64,000 nucleotides of DNA from Vallitalea pronyensis (GCF_018141445.1 NZ_CP058649.1:763001-827000), one strand, 5' to 3'. Counted from the first letter of the stretch, positions 25,270-35,531 are shown. Numbers and translations are program-made. Notes: a model not told the origin generated them from the letters alone.

Positions 25270-28200
25270 ATGGGTAAGAAAAAAATGATATGTGTTCTTC
25301 TAGTTATGGTCATGATTACTTCAAGTACAGTGAATATCCATGCATTCGTGTCAGGGCACTCGGGTTCTGTTAGTCCTGGTGATGTGGTGAATGCTAGAGG
25401 CGGCATTAATTGGACAGCATATAAAGTATGTTTTGTGGATATGGAAGGGGAAAACGCCCTAACCAATGAAAACATTATTTCATATAAGGATACGACTAAT
25501 CAAATTGAAGAAAAATTACGAAAGAATTACAGCAAAAAATTCCCTGCTATAAAAAACTATACATATTTCATTAAGCCCAAAATATGGACGCCATATGCAT
25601 ACCTGGTTCACTATGATTTTTCATCACAGGATTTTAAAGCATTACCTAAGGAAATTAAAGACGTAAAATTACATCAAATAACGACTCAAGAAAGATATAG
25701 TAACGTATTTTATAATGAACTTAAAGCCCAAGTCCCTAGTTTAGACATATTGATGGCTAAAAAAGATACAAACAGGTTATGGTGGTTAGACATTCTGAAT
25801 GGATATAGTGGAGCTAATACAGAATCGCAAAAAGTATGGAATTATATATTACAATCGGAAGATGGTATAGAAACAAGAATTGAAAACTATATAGGTGAAA
25901 CGGAGACAGACCCGCTGACACAAAAACTTAAATACTTGGATTTATTGATGACACTTGTGGCAATCGATAAAGATTTAAAAGATACAATGGTATATTATAT
26001 CAATAGATACATATATGGAGAGTCTTTGGAAAACAAACCTATATTACTCAGCATTGAATCTGCTGTAAGGGTATCATCAAGTGAAATGTTTGATAAGACG
26101 TATGCCTATATGAGTTCAACAGATTATCTTATGTTCATGTATGGGGCTGTAGAAAAATACTCGGTATATAATAAGCCTGAATTTCCAAATGAAGTTGTTA
26201 ACCACAGCACAAAAAGTATAATAGAAAACTCGTATAAATCATCATATAAAGTAAAAGATAACCTGACACGTTTAACAGAAATCTACCAAAGCAGCACCAA
26301 AAAAAATGCCTTTTCTCATGGCTTATCAGGTGTTATAGGTGGGTATTTCTCCACAAAGAATGGTGTGCCAAATTGGCGTTATTGGAGTGGAAGAACGGGT
26401 GTTATGCATGGTCTTACATATCATGGCAATCAAATAGGCTTTATTTTAGTAGGTGGTAGAAACAACAAACCCCAAGTAGATCCTACATTAACCATCAGTA
26501 TGAATACGACCATAGGACCTGATGGGGATAAGCGGTACGAAGTACCTGTAGAGATGGAAACCATAGGAGTGGATGCTTATCTGGATGTATCCCTTGGACA
26601 AACCAATGATAACCTTATTAAATGGAAGACATTAATAGCCGATTTAGATGTAACCTTCGATTTTACACTGAACCTTACTCCATCGGATAAGCTATCTAAA
26701 CTGGATCAATCAGCACCGGATATGTGTATTAAGAAAACCAATATGAACCGACTTGAACTGGAGGATATCCTTAGTGGCACTTCTTCTTTTAGGTACCAAG
26801 ATAAATTATCGGATGTATCCATTCAAGAAGAAGAGACCATCATAAAAGATTACACAGCTCAGCTCATTATTGACTATACAAATAATGGTATAACAAAACA
26901 AGTTGTTTCTAATCACGTAACTGAATCTGTAGAAGCCCATAGAGGTAAAATTCCAGAGCCTAAGACCGGTAATTACTCATCGGCCACGAAGGTATTTTCA
27001 CAGATTAAACAAGGAGCACCAGGTCATGAACAATTTGAAGCCATGGCAGGGGTGCCAACAACACGACATGTATATTTTAGCTCGGGAGGCGCAGAATACA
27101 TCGTCGATATAGCTGTGGAATTACATAAACGCCAGCAGTCAACACGAAACTATAGGTCATTTTTTAGTAGTGTACCCTCAGAGAATAACATGCCTGTCAT
27201 TCAGAACTCCTGGACAAAAGACAAACCAGCGCCGAAACCAACACCTCGACAGAAAACAGATCATATGGGTACAACGACCATTGAGCCTATCAGTCAAGAA
27301 ACAAGACCCTATTTGAAATATCCCCCAATAGCTGCCAAGAATGGTTCTTGGTCCACATCAAGTTTCAGTGCCCCAACACCTAGAAAAAGCACTGCTTGGG
27401 ATGGGACAACCCGTAGTGAAACAACGGGTGTAGGTAGTAAAACTGTTGTAGATAAACCTGCTGTATCGGAAAAAAAAGATAAGGACGGTAATGTTATAAG
27501 ACCCGCTGAACCTGAAGTCAATCATATGGAATACAGACAAGAGTGGTATGGCTTTTCAGGTGAAAATGGAACAGAGTACAGATGGGTACAGGAAGGTCAT
27601 GATAAGACAGTAGGTGGTTACGAAGAAACTTGGTCACAAACCATTACCTATGACTATATGGAAATAACAGATGTGGCTGTCTATGAAATAACAGAAGCCC
27701 TAGTAGACGGTATGGGTACCATAACAGGCACCGATAAGATTATCGGCACGGTGATACAAGGACAACCTTCTGTCTTCTACAACATTGACGAAACCAATAC
27801 AGCGGCTGGTGGACGCTTAGTTTACTCTCTAGAAACGGATCAGAACGATGATGTTGTATGGGATGAAGGGCCTTCTGACAATGCAGAGGAGAACAAGACA
27901 GATAGTGGACGAGTCATTGAAGAAGATATATGGAAGATGCGAAAAGAAACCATGAATAACGTGACGGTTGTATCGGATTTTCTTATTCTTCAAACCACCA
28001 AAGGGGATAAAGCGGTCATGTATTTTGATCAGCAATCCATGGATTTTAAGACAGAAGAGCCTATTGAACTACCAGAAAGCTCGCTGGATGACCAATGGAT
28101 TAATAATCCTAATGCAGCATTTGATTGGCAACCTGATGAACTAGACATAACAGGTTATACGGGTGATTATGAAGATGTGGAGACTGCCCATGCTGCTTAT

Positions 28201-31026
28201 GCATCAAGCCATGTGACGACGGCTCATGACGCACCAGAAACATCCGTTAATCGACCAGCTAGACCCACCAAACCCCTTAGGCTATTAAAGAATAATATTG
28301 ATATCATAGATACACTGGCTAACCGAGAATACATAACAGGACATGCAAAGGTATTTTATCAACAAGTGGCACCCAAAAAAGGAAACCCAACAGCGTATCA
28401 TCCAAGGTATGTTGGAGATTTTGGTATGACGGGCATTGAATTAACCTCAACCTATTCCTCAAGACATAGCAAGATTAATGATATTGTGGTTCATAACCCT
28501 GTATCGGTACAAGATGCCATGATTGTATCCTTGCCATCATCCAGAGATCAAAGAACACCAAGTTCATTACCAAAAGACATGGCGCTGAATACAAGTGTTA
28601 TGGAGTATAAAAAAGTTTTGGTTGAGGTTACTAAACCCCCAGTGTATAACACCATTCAAGTACCTAATCCTAAATATAAGGAAAAAGAAGTACCCAATCC
28701 AGATTATCAACCGGCTAAAGATGTTGAAGGTCAAACCATTTCCTTTAGTTATGCTGGCAATTATAAAGTGTTTACCGTACCAACTACAGGTGAATACATC
28801 GTTACGGCAAAAGGAGCATCAGGTGGTGGTACACCTTCACATCCTAATAACGGAGGGTATGGCAGTACGGTTACATCCACCTTTCAATGGACAGCAGGAC
28901 AGCAGTTCTATGTTTATGTAGGCGGCAAAGGTGGCAATTCTCCTAGTGACAGGATTGACCAGTTTAATCGACGTAATTATAACGGTGGTTATAATGGTGG
29001 GGGCTATGGATCAGGGTCACGAGGACCTGGTGGCGGAGGACGCTCGGATATCCGTACGAGCACGTCACCAACAAGTGAGATTATCGTTGCAGGTGGAGGT
29101 GGAGGATCAGCCAGTGCCCAACAGGGTTCGGCCATAAAGTCTAATGGTAATCGTGTCAATGGCAGTAATGGTCCTACAGGCTGGTCTGGAAAATATGAAT
29201 ATGACACCGGTGGAGGCGGAGGTGGCTATTACGGTGGTCAGACAGTTAGTGGTGATGACCCCTCCCGTGGCTATGCTGGAACAAATTATTCAGCAGGCAG
29301 TAACACCACCACTTCCACAGGGTCAAATAACGGCCATGGCAGTATCACCATTAAGCAGCCTGCTATCCATATGCCAGCAGTAGGAGAACCCACCATATGG
29401 ATACCGGCCAGTGATGAGCCTAAATTTATTGATAAACAAGTCCTTGTCAGTGGTGGAGAAACAGTATATGAGTACCAGCTTGTGCCAATAGAAGTTAAAC
29501 CAGAACCAGTCCAAGTAGGAGGCGTTAATTACACGCCAGGAAATTTTATTAATATTGATTATGGTTTTACAATCTATTTCCCAAATAGAGGTGATTTTTA
29601 TGGCAATGGGAGAAGTGGTTTAGGCAATACCTCATTTATCCGAGGAAAAGGCTATACCGATAATATGGATACAACCGAATGGACAAAAAGCAAAGAAGTT
29701 ACCTTCCCATTTGCAGTCATATACGAAGATGATATGTATTTGCCCGGTGAAAAAATAACATTGGACAAAGCAAAAGAAAACTTTTCCTTCTATCTGCCAC
29801 TAGCTGCATCAGAAGCCATGTCTGCTGAGGTGATGTTTAAAGCAAAAGCCAACAATTGCCGATATGATGATGCAAACAGTTTCACCAATCGCGTTAGAAC
29901 AGGTAGTAAAGAAGCCAAACATGCAGCCAAGCAAATAACCTATATCGATGTGGTTGGAAGAATTGGAAATTTGGTCATGGAAGATACGGAAGACTTTAGG
30001 TTCTCTAACTTGTTTAAACAAGCTGTATCAGGCTGGTTTGTTGAGAATGTGGTGCCTAAGGTTAATCCAGAAAAACAGTTGAATATCATGTCTGATCCTA
30101 TTGATATACGTGGGGAAAGAGTGAATGCTTATAATCATTACCTTAATACATATGGCGCCATAACTTCTTTTAATAGGGAACCCATTAGATTTCCACTATC
30201 GCCATCCAAAAATAATATAATGGCCTTAAGAAATCAACCTCAACGCCCAGGTTATTTATCCTACTTGGATATTTCAACACTAGGAAATTATGAAAAAGTA
30301 CAGGTGATACCTTACTATTATCATTTATCTTTAGTGGATGGTACCATCACACCATTAGATGTGTATATGAACACAGAATCAGGGTATAGACCCATTAACA
30401 TCTATGATTTGGTGAAGACAGATTGGGATACCAATGCAGTGTACCACTACAAGTACTGGGTAGATTGGGGTATGGAAAAAATGAGACGTTGTGTGGAGTT
30501 AGCGGAAGAGAACAAGACCCAAAGTGTCATTGACTACACCAAACAAATAGACGGTGATGGTGTGGAATATATCAAAGAATCACCTTATGGTAATACGTTT
30601 GCTGGAATAGCCCAACTGGTTCAATTGTCAGAGAGAAATAGAACCTATATTGGTTCTTCCATAACAGGAGGGAAGGATAATAATCCAGGTAATCGTAATC
30701 TAGAACAAATGTATACAAAGAATGCTCAGAGGTGGCATTTTAAATCTGGATTACCTTCATCGGCCATTGCTGTACATCATGGAAAGCCCATATCCAAAGG
30801 GAATATGGATAGTGTTTCAAATAATCAATCCGTCATCATAATGGCACTGGATATAAAGTCAGCAGGTACATTATATAACCTGGAATACAAACATCCCAGT
30901 GGTAATGGTACATTGGATATTGCAGGATTAGCTTTTGATTTAACGTCCATACCTCACAATGTTATCACCGTATATTCAGCACATAAATCATCAGCCAACG
31001 ACTTAAGCATATCCGGAACACATTAA
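25270..31026 (+). CDS. Giant secreted protein with glycine-rich domain
   Basis: 1918 residues. Signal peptide at 1-25 (KKKMICVLLVMVMITSSTV, cleavage probably after HA-F). No lipobox, sortase motif, SLH or membrane anchor is visible, so it is released or held by contacts. Most of the chain is beta-rich, Thr/Ser/Pro-containing and unrecognised. At about 1113-1150 there are proline-rich repeats (IQVPNPKYKEKEVPNPDY), then from about 1152 to 1362 a domain GQTISFSYAGNYKVFTVPTTG...YVYVGGKGG...GPGGGGRSDIR of the glycine-rich (ALK-like) class, followed by MPAVGEPTIWIPASDEP. AGGAGG precedes the ATG. Probably a surface or matrix protein; role unknown. Confidence 0.8.
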   Translation: MGKKKMICVLLVMVMITSSTVNIHAFVSGHSGSVSPGDVVNARGGINWTAYKVCFVDMEGENALTNENIISYKDTTNQIEEKLRKNYSKKFPAIKNYTYFIKPKIWTPYAYLVHYDFSSQDFKALPKEIKDVKLHQITTQERYSNVFYNELKAQVPSLDILMAKKDTNRLWWLDILNGYSGANTESQKVWNYILQSEDGIETRIENYIGETETDPLTQKLKYLDLLMTLVAIDKDLKDTMVYYINRYIYGESLENKPILLSIESAVRVSSSEMFDKTYAYMSSTDYLMFMYGAVEKYSVYNKPEFPNEVVNHSTKSIIENSYKSSYKVKDNLTRLTEIYQSSTKKNAFSHGLSGVIGGYFSTKNGVPNWRYWSGRTGVMHGLTYHGNQIGFILVGGRNNKPQVDPTLTISMNTTIGPDGDKRYEVPVEMETIGVDAYLDVSLGQTNDNLIKWKTLIADLDVTFDFTLNLTPSDKLSKLDQSAPDMCIKKTNMNRLELEDILSGTSSFRYQDKLSDVSIQEEETIIKDYTAQLIIDYTNNGITKQVVSNHVTESVEAHRGKIPEPKTGNYSSATKVFSQIKQGAPGHEQFEAMAGVPTTRHVYFSSGGAEYIVDIAVELHKRQQSTRNYRSFFSSVPSENNMPVIQNSWTKDKPAPKPTPRQKTDHMGTTTIEPISQETRPYLKYPPIAAKNGSWSTSSFSAPTPRKSTAWDGTTRSETTGVGSKTVVDKPAVSEKKDKDGNVIRPAEPEVNHMEYRQEWYGFSGENGTEYRWVQEGHDKTVGGYEETWSQTITYDYMEITDVAVYEITEALVDGMGTITGTDKIIGTVIQGQPSVFYNIDETNTAAGGRLVYSLETDQNDDVVWDEGPSDNAEENKTDSGRVIEEDIWKMRKETMNNVTVVSDFLILQTTKGDKAVMYFDQQSMDFKTEEPIELPESSLDDQWINNPNAAFDWQPDELDITGYTGDYEDVETAHAAYASSHVTTAHDAPETSVNRPARPTKPLRLLKNNIDIIDTLANREYITGHAKVFYQQVAPKKGNPTAYHPRYVGDFGMTGIELTSTYSSRHSKINDIVVHNPVSVQDAMIVSLPSSRDQRTPSSLPKDMALNTSVMEYKKVLVEVTKPPVYNTIQVPNPKYKEKEVPNPDYQPAKDVEGQTISFSYAGNYKVFTVPTTGEYIVTAKGASGGGTPSHPNNGGYGSTVTSTFQWTAGQQFYVYVGGKGGNSPSDRIDQFNRRNYNGGYNGGGYGSGSRGPGGGGRSDIRTSTSPTSEIIVAGGGGGSASAQQGSAIKSNGNRVNGSNGPTGWSGKYEYDTGGGGGGYYGGQTVSGDDPSRGYAGTNYSAGSNTTTSTGSNNGHGSITIKQPAIHMPAVGEPTIWIPASDEPKFIDKQVLVSGGETVYEYQLVPIEVKPEPVQVGGVNYTPGNFINIDYGFTIYFPNRGDFYGNGRSGLGNTSFIRGKGYTDNMDTTEWTKSKEVTFPFAVIYEDDMYLPGEKITLDKAKENFSFYLPLAASEAMSAEVMFKAKANNCRYDDANSFTNRVRTGSKEAKHAAKQITYIDVVGRIGNLVMEDTEDFRFSNLFKQAVSGWFVENVVPKVNPEKQLNIMSDPIDIRGERVNAYNHYLNTYGAITSFNREPIRFPLSPSKNNIMALRNQPQRPGYLSYLDISTLGNYEKVQVIPYYYHLSLVDGTITPLDVYMNTESGYRPINIYDLVKTDWDTNAVYHYKYWVDWGMEKMRRCVELAEENKTQSVIDYTKQIDGDGVEYIKESPYGNTFAGIAQLVQLSERNRTYIGSSITGGKDNNPGNRNLEQMYTKNAQRWHFKSGLPSSAIAVHHGKPISKGNMDSVSNNQSVIIMALDIKSAGTLYNLEYKHPSGNGTLDIAGLAFDLTSIPHNVITVYSAHKSSANDLSISGTH

Positions 31027-31028
31027 AT

Positions 31029-31066
31029 AAAAGAGGGCTATCTTATTTAAAAGATAGTCCTCTTTT
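31029..31066 (+). terminator. Terminator of the giant surface protein gene
   Basis: Near-perfect 16-bp stem AAAAGAGGGCTATCTT (31029-31044) with AAGATAGTCCTCTTTT (31051-31066), one mismatch, 6-nt loop, ending in T4. Confidence 0.88.
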
Positions 31067-31093
31067 AGTGGTAATAGCTCACCTCAAAAGTCG

Positions 31094-31188
31094 AAAAATG
31101 TCAAAAGGATTTTATGTCATGCTTTTTATCCTCTAAAACGTGTCGTTTGTCAGGATGAGTTGAAAACAAATCAAGGCTAGTATAGGAT
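31094..31188 (+). promoter_or_regulatory. Promoter of the hydrolase operon, twin of the one at 25115
   Basis: AAAAATGTC (31094-31102), 38 nt, TGTCGTTTGTCAGGA (31141-31155), 4 nt, TTGAAA (31160-31165), 17 nt, TAGGAT (31183-31188). GTCGAAA and TGTCAAA in the first block are near-matches to Spo0A boxes spaced by about one helical turn. Identical architecture to the promoter before the giant protein. Confidence 0.65.
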
Positions 31189-31266
31189 GAAGATACTAAC
31201 CGCTATACATACATGACATATTTATCCATGATAAATTTGAAACCAATCATAGAGGAGGAGAAGGGT

Positions 31267-33660
31267 TTGGCAAGAATAGTAATACATCAAGAAGTGTTAT
31301 TAAACAAGTTTAGAGATTTAGAAGATGTATCACGAAGAATTTATGACGTTGAAAAAAACTTATCCATCATTAAAAATTCCATGGACAGCACAGTTTTAAC
31401 TAGGGATAACGTGAATCATCAACTAAGCAGTTTATGTCATGTCCTACGAGGTCTAGGACAAGATATGAATGAAAGAAGCCAATTCATTCATCGTACAGTT
31501 ACGGCCTATGAGGCTACAGAAAAGAAGTTAATTGAAAGTATGAACGCTATTGATCACTCAACTGGTAGTCATAACAAAAAAGATGCAGATGTGAATGAGG
31601 CAAATATTTTTACTGAGCAAAAAGAGAATATATTGTTTCACGCACTTCTGCAATGGTTACAAACACGTTTAACCCCTATAAAAAAATATTTGAATGATAT
31701 TCATATGAAAATCAATAATAGCATAAAAGTAGAAGAGACCTCTTTACAACTACCAACCCATATGAACCCACTTACAGAAAACTTAGTCACCCACCCAAAT
31801 GTTTACAAAGAAGAAGTCAAGATGCTCCAACAAAGGTTACAGGATTTGGGGTATACCATTAAAGTAGATGGTTATTTTGGTGATGAAACATTAAAAGCAG
31901 TTAATCTATTTAAAGACAATTATGGTCTTGGTAATACTGATAGCTATGCAGGTATTGTAGGCAATCAAACTTGGTTATGGTTATTTGGGCAGCTTGTTGG
32001 TGAGTTATCATGGAACCCTAGTAAGTATAATCCGTATGTTAAAATGGCTCAAATAAGATTGAGAGAACTTGGTTATGATGTTCAGGTGACGGGATATTTT
32101 GACGATACAACATTAGAAGTAGTTAATCAATATAAAAGGATGAATAAACTTGGCAATACGGGTAGCTGGGAAGGGGTTATAGGCCCACAAACCTGGGATT
32201 ATTTGTTTGCCCCAAATGGGAAACAGCTTATGCATATAGACACTGCATCTACGTTTGAGGATGGTTTTCACTACAATTGGTATGGAGAGCATGTGGATCG
32301 AACATTTAAAGAAAAAGTGGTTAACATAGCTGAAAAACTAAAAATGCATCCTGATGATTTAATGGCAATTATGGCATTTGAGTCTGGATTTGACCCAGCA
32401 GTATCTAATAAATATTCTAATGCAACAGGACTTATCCAATTTATGCCCAGTACGGCCAAAGAGTTAGGTACAAGCATTGAAGAATTAGCGACGATGTCTG
32501 CTGTTGAGCAATTAGATTACGTCTATGCATATTGCAAGCCCTATTCCGGAAAGATTCAAAATATATATGATGCCTATATGATGGTATTTATGCCTATAGC
32601 AGTAGGAAAAAGCAATGATTTTCAGTTAGGTATAAAAGATTCTACCACATGTTTTCAGGGTACATCCCTTTCTAAAGGTAAAGTGTATCAACAAAATAGT
32701 GGGTTAGATATCAACAAAGATGGTATTATCACCAAAGCAGAAGCAGCCCAAATGGTTATAAATACAAGAAATAGATATAAGCAAGCTATTGAAGAACCCA
32801 ATAAGGATAACAGCATCAAGATATATAAGGTTAAGTCAGGCGATACCTTGAGTAAAATTGCTTATCAATTTAATACCACAGTGAATGAACTAGCAAAGTT
32901 AAATCATATTACCAATGTCAATAGCATACATGTGAATCAAGCGTTAAAACTACCGATACATGATGTAGAAGAATTACCAGATATGGAGGGAGATAATATT
33001 CAAGTATCAACTAACGATGTTACACTTGATGGAAACAGAGATACGACTAAGAATTATTATGATGGCACATTACCTGAGTATACCGTAAAACAAGACTTAT
33101 TGACGGTCAATAAATATTCCAGACCTGGGACTCCTATTAAAGATGTTAAAGCCATTGTTGTACATTATGTAGGTAACCCTAAGTCAACGGCTCAAGCTAA
33201 TGTTGATTATTTTGAACGTTTAAAAACAGGTAAAAAAAATGATCGAGGAAAGTATATTTATGCCAGTGCACATTATTGTGTAGGGCTTGATGGTGAGGTT
33301 ATTCAAGCAATACCTGATAATGAAGTAGCTTATCATGCAGGTGCACGAAAGACAGATTTGGCAAAAAATAATTTTACAGATAGTGCTAATCATTATACAA
33401 TAGGTATTGAATCATGTCATCTTGATAAAGATGGTAATTATAATAATGAGACATATACATCTTTTGTTAGATTAACCGCAGACTTGTTGAATGAATATGG
33501 TCTTGATACGGATACGGCATTATTAAGACATAATGATATTTCAATGAAACCATGTCCACGATTATTTGTAGATTCCAGTAAGTGGGTACATTCAGATGAA
33601 AATGACGCATGGGAGCAATTTAAAAAAGATGTAGCGATAGCTCGAGGAAGAAAAGAATAA
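31267..33660 (+). CDS. Modular peptidoglycan hydrolase (PG-binding x2, lytic transglycosylase-like, LysM, amidase_2)
   Basis: 797 residues from a TTG start at 31267, chosen because GAGGAGGAG at 31252-31260 lies 6 nt upstream. Order: helical N-terminal region (1-115) without signal peptide; two PG_binding_1 domains (about 182-240, 254-312); SLT-like lytic transglycosylase (about 344-458, with the catalytic glutamate in AFESGFDP); an EF-hand-like loop DINKDGIITKAE (about 480); LysM (about 518-562); amidase_2 (about 625-785) with zinc ligands in VVHY, LLRHND and KPCPR. It should cleave both glycan strands and the muramyl-alanine amide bond. How it leaves the cell is unclear. First gene of an operon with two TPR lipoproteins. 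Confidence 0.88.
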   Translation: MARIVIHQEVLLNKFRDLEDVSRRIYDVEKNLSIIKNSMDSTVLTRDNVNHQLSSLCHVLRGLGQDMNERSQFIHRTVTAYEATEKKLIESMNAIDHSTGSHNKKDADVNEANIFTEQKENILFHALLQWLQTRLTPIKKYLNDIHMKINNSIKVEETSLQLPTHMNPLTENLVTHPNVYKEEVKMLQQRLQDLGYTIKVDGYFGDETLKAVNLFKDNYGLGNTDSYAGIVGNQTWLWLFGQLVGELSWNPSKYNPYVKMAQIRLRELGYDVQVTGYFDDTTLEVVNQYKRMNKLGNTGSWEGVIGPQTWDYLFAPNGKQLMHIDTASTFEDGFHYNWYGEHVDRTFKEKVVNIAEKLKMHPDDLMAIMAFESGFDPAVSNKYSNATGLIQFMPSTAKELGTSIEELATMSAVEQLDYVYAYCKPYSGKIQNIYDAYMMVFMPIAVGKSNDFQLGIKDSTTCFQGTSLSKGKVYQQNSGLDINKDGIITKAEAAQMVINTRNRYKQAIEEPNKDNSIKIYKVKSGDTLSKIAYQFNTTVNELAKLNHITNVNSIHVNQALKLPIHDVEELPDMEGDNIQVSTNDVTLDGNRDTTKNYYDGTLPEYTVKQDLLTVNKYSRPGTPIKDVKAIVVHYVGNPKSTAQANVDYFERLKTGKKNDRGKYIYASAHYCVGLDGEVIQAIPDNEVAYHAGARKTDLAKNNFTDSANHYTIGIESCHLDKDGNYNNETYTSFVRLTADLLNEYGLDTDTALLRHNDISMKPCPRLFVDSSKWVHSDENDAWEQFKKDVAIARGRKE

Positions 33661-33677
33661 AAAATGGTGGTGATTGA

Positions 33678-34556
33678 ATGAAGTTATATCGACATATGAT
33701 AGCTATATGTGTTCTAATGATGCTTACTTCTTGTAGTGCAGTTAAAAATTTTAATGAGGATAGTCAACAAAAAAAGAATGCTACAGACACCGAGCAAGTC
33801 GCCCAACTAGAAGAGAATCCTCTGCCGAAAGACACGAATTATAATGATCAGGAAAAAGCAACCCAATACCATTTACAAGGTGTGACGTATTTAGAGAAAG
33901 AGGACTATGAGAATGCTCTTGAGTGGTTTGAAAAATCTTTTGTCGAAGATCCAGAATACCTATTAGCCCATTTCCATTTTGCAAAGACCCTTGGTATCTT
34001 AATGGAAGAAGATTACCCAACATGGTTTGATAGAAAACAAGATATCATTGAACATCTGAAAAAAGTGGTTGAATTAAATCCTGACTATGTTAAACATATT
34101 GAAGAGGATGCACATTTTGATGTGATTCGAAAAGAATACGCCTATCAACTTCTAACTGGTCTATCCATAAATAATAGTGAAGATGTTAATAAGATACTTC
34201 AGCGTTTGGATTGGTATATACTTGGAGAAGGAATCGTACCTGTAATAGGTGGTATCACATTTCATGAAGACCAGACATTTACTTTATGGTATTATCCTAC
34301 TGAATTCTGGAAGGCATACGATGATACCCTTGAAAAACTTCAGTACCATGGACACTATGAAGTGAATATAAACAACATTACACTCCAATTGGATGAGAAA
34401 ATGTTAAAAAGGTCAAACCGAGAGGACATATATAACAATGATACACTTTATGAAGAAGGTATGATTTTGAAGGGTGTCTTAGATCAACAAGGAAGTCTAA
34501 TGTTTGATATATTGGATTATCCGTTTGACTCATCTTATCCTGAATTTAGTGCATAA
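33678..34556 (+). CDS. TPR-containing lipoprotein
   Basis: 292 residues with lipobox MLTSC (C19). After a polar linker a TPR-like pair is visible (YHLQGVTYLEKEDYENALEWFEKSFVEDPEY, about 58-95). The C-terminal half is beta-rich and unrecognised, with the look of a small ligand-binding or structural domain. It starts 17 nt behind the hydrolase, so it should be translated from the same mRNA and may scaffold or control that enzyme at the membrane surface. Confidence 0.75.
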   Translation: MKLYRHMIAICVLMMLTSCSAVKNFNEDSQQKKNATDTEQVAQLEENPLPKDTNYNDQEKATQYHLQGVTYLEKEDYENALEWFEKSFVEDPEYLLAHFHFAKTLGILMEEDYPTWFDRKQDIIEHLKKVVELNPDYVKHIEEDAHFDVIRKEYAYQLLTGLSINNSEDVNKILQRLDWYILGEGIVPVIGGITFHEDQTFTLWYYPTEFWKAYDDTLEKLQYHGHYEVNINNITLQLDEKMLKRSNREDIYNNDTLYEEGMILKGVLDQQGSLMFDILDYPFDSSYPEFSA

Positions 34557-34599
34557 GTGGTGAAGGAAAAAATAGATGATTTTGAAATGAGGAAAGTCC

Positions 34600-35376
34600 A
34601 TGAAAAAAAGGATAAGGGTAGTTTTAGCGATATTTCTATTGTGTATCTTTATGATTAATATAATAGGATGTCATAAGAATACCCAAAGTGAACATGTTGC
34701 TGATGTATCTCAAGAAAACAGAGAAGAAGTAAAGCAGATTTTTAATAAAGCTGCTCATTTGCATCAAGAAGGTCATCATGATGAAGCTTTAATGGCTTAC
34801 GATGAGGTAATTGCTATAGATGGTGATTATGTTGAGGCTTATTATGAAAAAGGCAGGGTTCTGTACATGATGCAAGACTATGACAAAGCCATACAGATCC
34901 TTGATACTGCCATTGAACTAAAATCAGATTACGCGGATGCTTACTTTTATAAAGGTATGATATATTTAGCGCTCGAACAATATGATAATGCATTACAAGC
35001 ACTTGATAAGACCCTTCTTATGGATGATAAAAAGACCCTTGCCTATATCAATAAAGCCAGATCGTTACAAGGATTAAAAAAATATCATGAGGCCATACAA
35101 ACCTTAGACTTGGCTATTGAACAAGCGCCAGAGGATGATTCTCTTTACTATGAAAAGGCCATCATTTATAGTCTTATGCATCATTTTGACGATGCTATTA
35201 AGAGTTTAGCAATAAGCATAGAAATAAATCCAAATAACGCCAAATTTGCGAAATCTGATCCAGCCTTTTCTCAGTTAAGCCTACTAGAAGATTATCAAAT
35301 ACTTTTAGGCATAGAGGATAAGGGGTCAAGGGATGATGCTGTAGATAATAACAAACCGCAGGATGAGAGCCCATGA
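34600..35376 (+). CDS. TPR-repeat lipoprotein
   Basis: 258 residues; lipobox IIGC with C24. At least five tandem TPR units fill the rest (AAHLHQEGHHDEALMAYDEV, YYEKGRVLYMMQDYDKAIQI, YFYKGMIYLALEQYDNALQA, INKARSLQGLKKYHEAIQTL, YYEKAIIYSLMHHFDDAIKS). TPR arrays bind partner proteins, so this is a membrane-tethered adaptor outside the cell. It follows the other TPR lipoprotein by 43 nt in the hydrolase operon. Confidence 0.85.
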   Translation: MKKRIRVVLAIFLLCIFMINIIGCHKNTQSEHVADVSQENREEVKQIFNKAAHLHQEGHHDEALMAYDEVIAIDGDYVEAYYEKGRVLYMMQDYDKAIQILDTAIELKSDYADAYFYKGMIYLALEQYDNALQALDKTLLMDDKKTLAYINKARSLQGLKKYHEAIQTLDLAIEQAPEDDSLYYEKAIIYSLMHHFDDAIKSLAISIEINPNNAKFAKSDPAFSQLSLLEDYQILLGIEDKGSRDDAVDNNKPQDESP

Positions 35377-35531
35377 CACAACATCTACGGGCTAAGAGGG
35401 AAGTGCAATACATAGCATTTTGATCACATTTAAACCAGAAAACCACTATAGCCAATATACACAAGCATGTACATGGACATGTAATCCATTTCCTGAGGCA
35501 GCCATAACTGAATGTTAGAAAACATTGCGTG

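Noticed and set aside
28595..29383. Long alternative-frame ORFs within the glycine-rich coding region
   Set aside because: Glycine codon runs suppress stop codons in the other frames; no start signals, and they lie wholly inside the giant gene.
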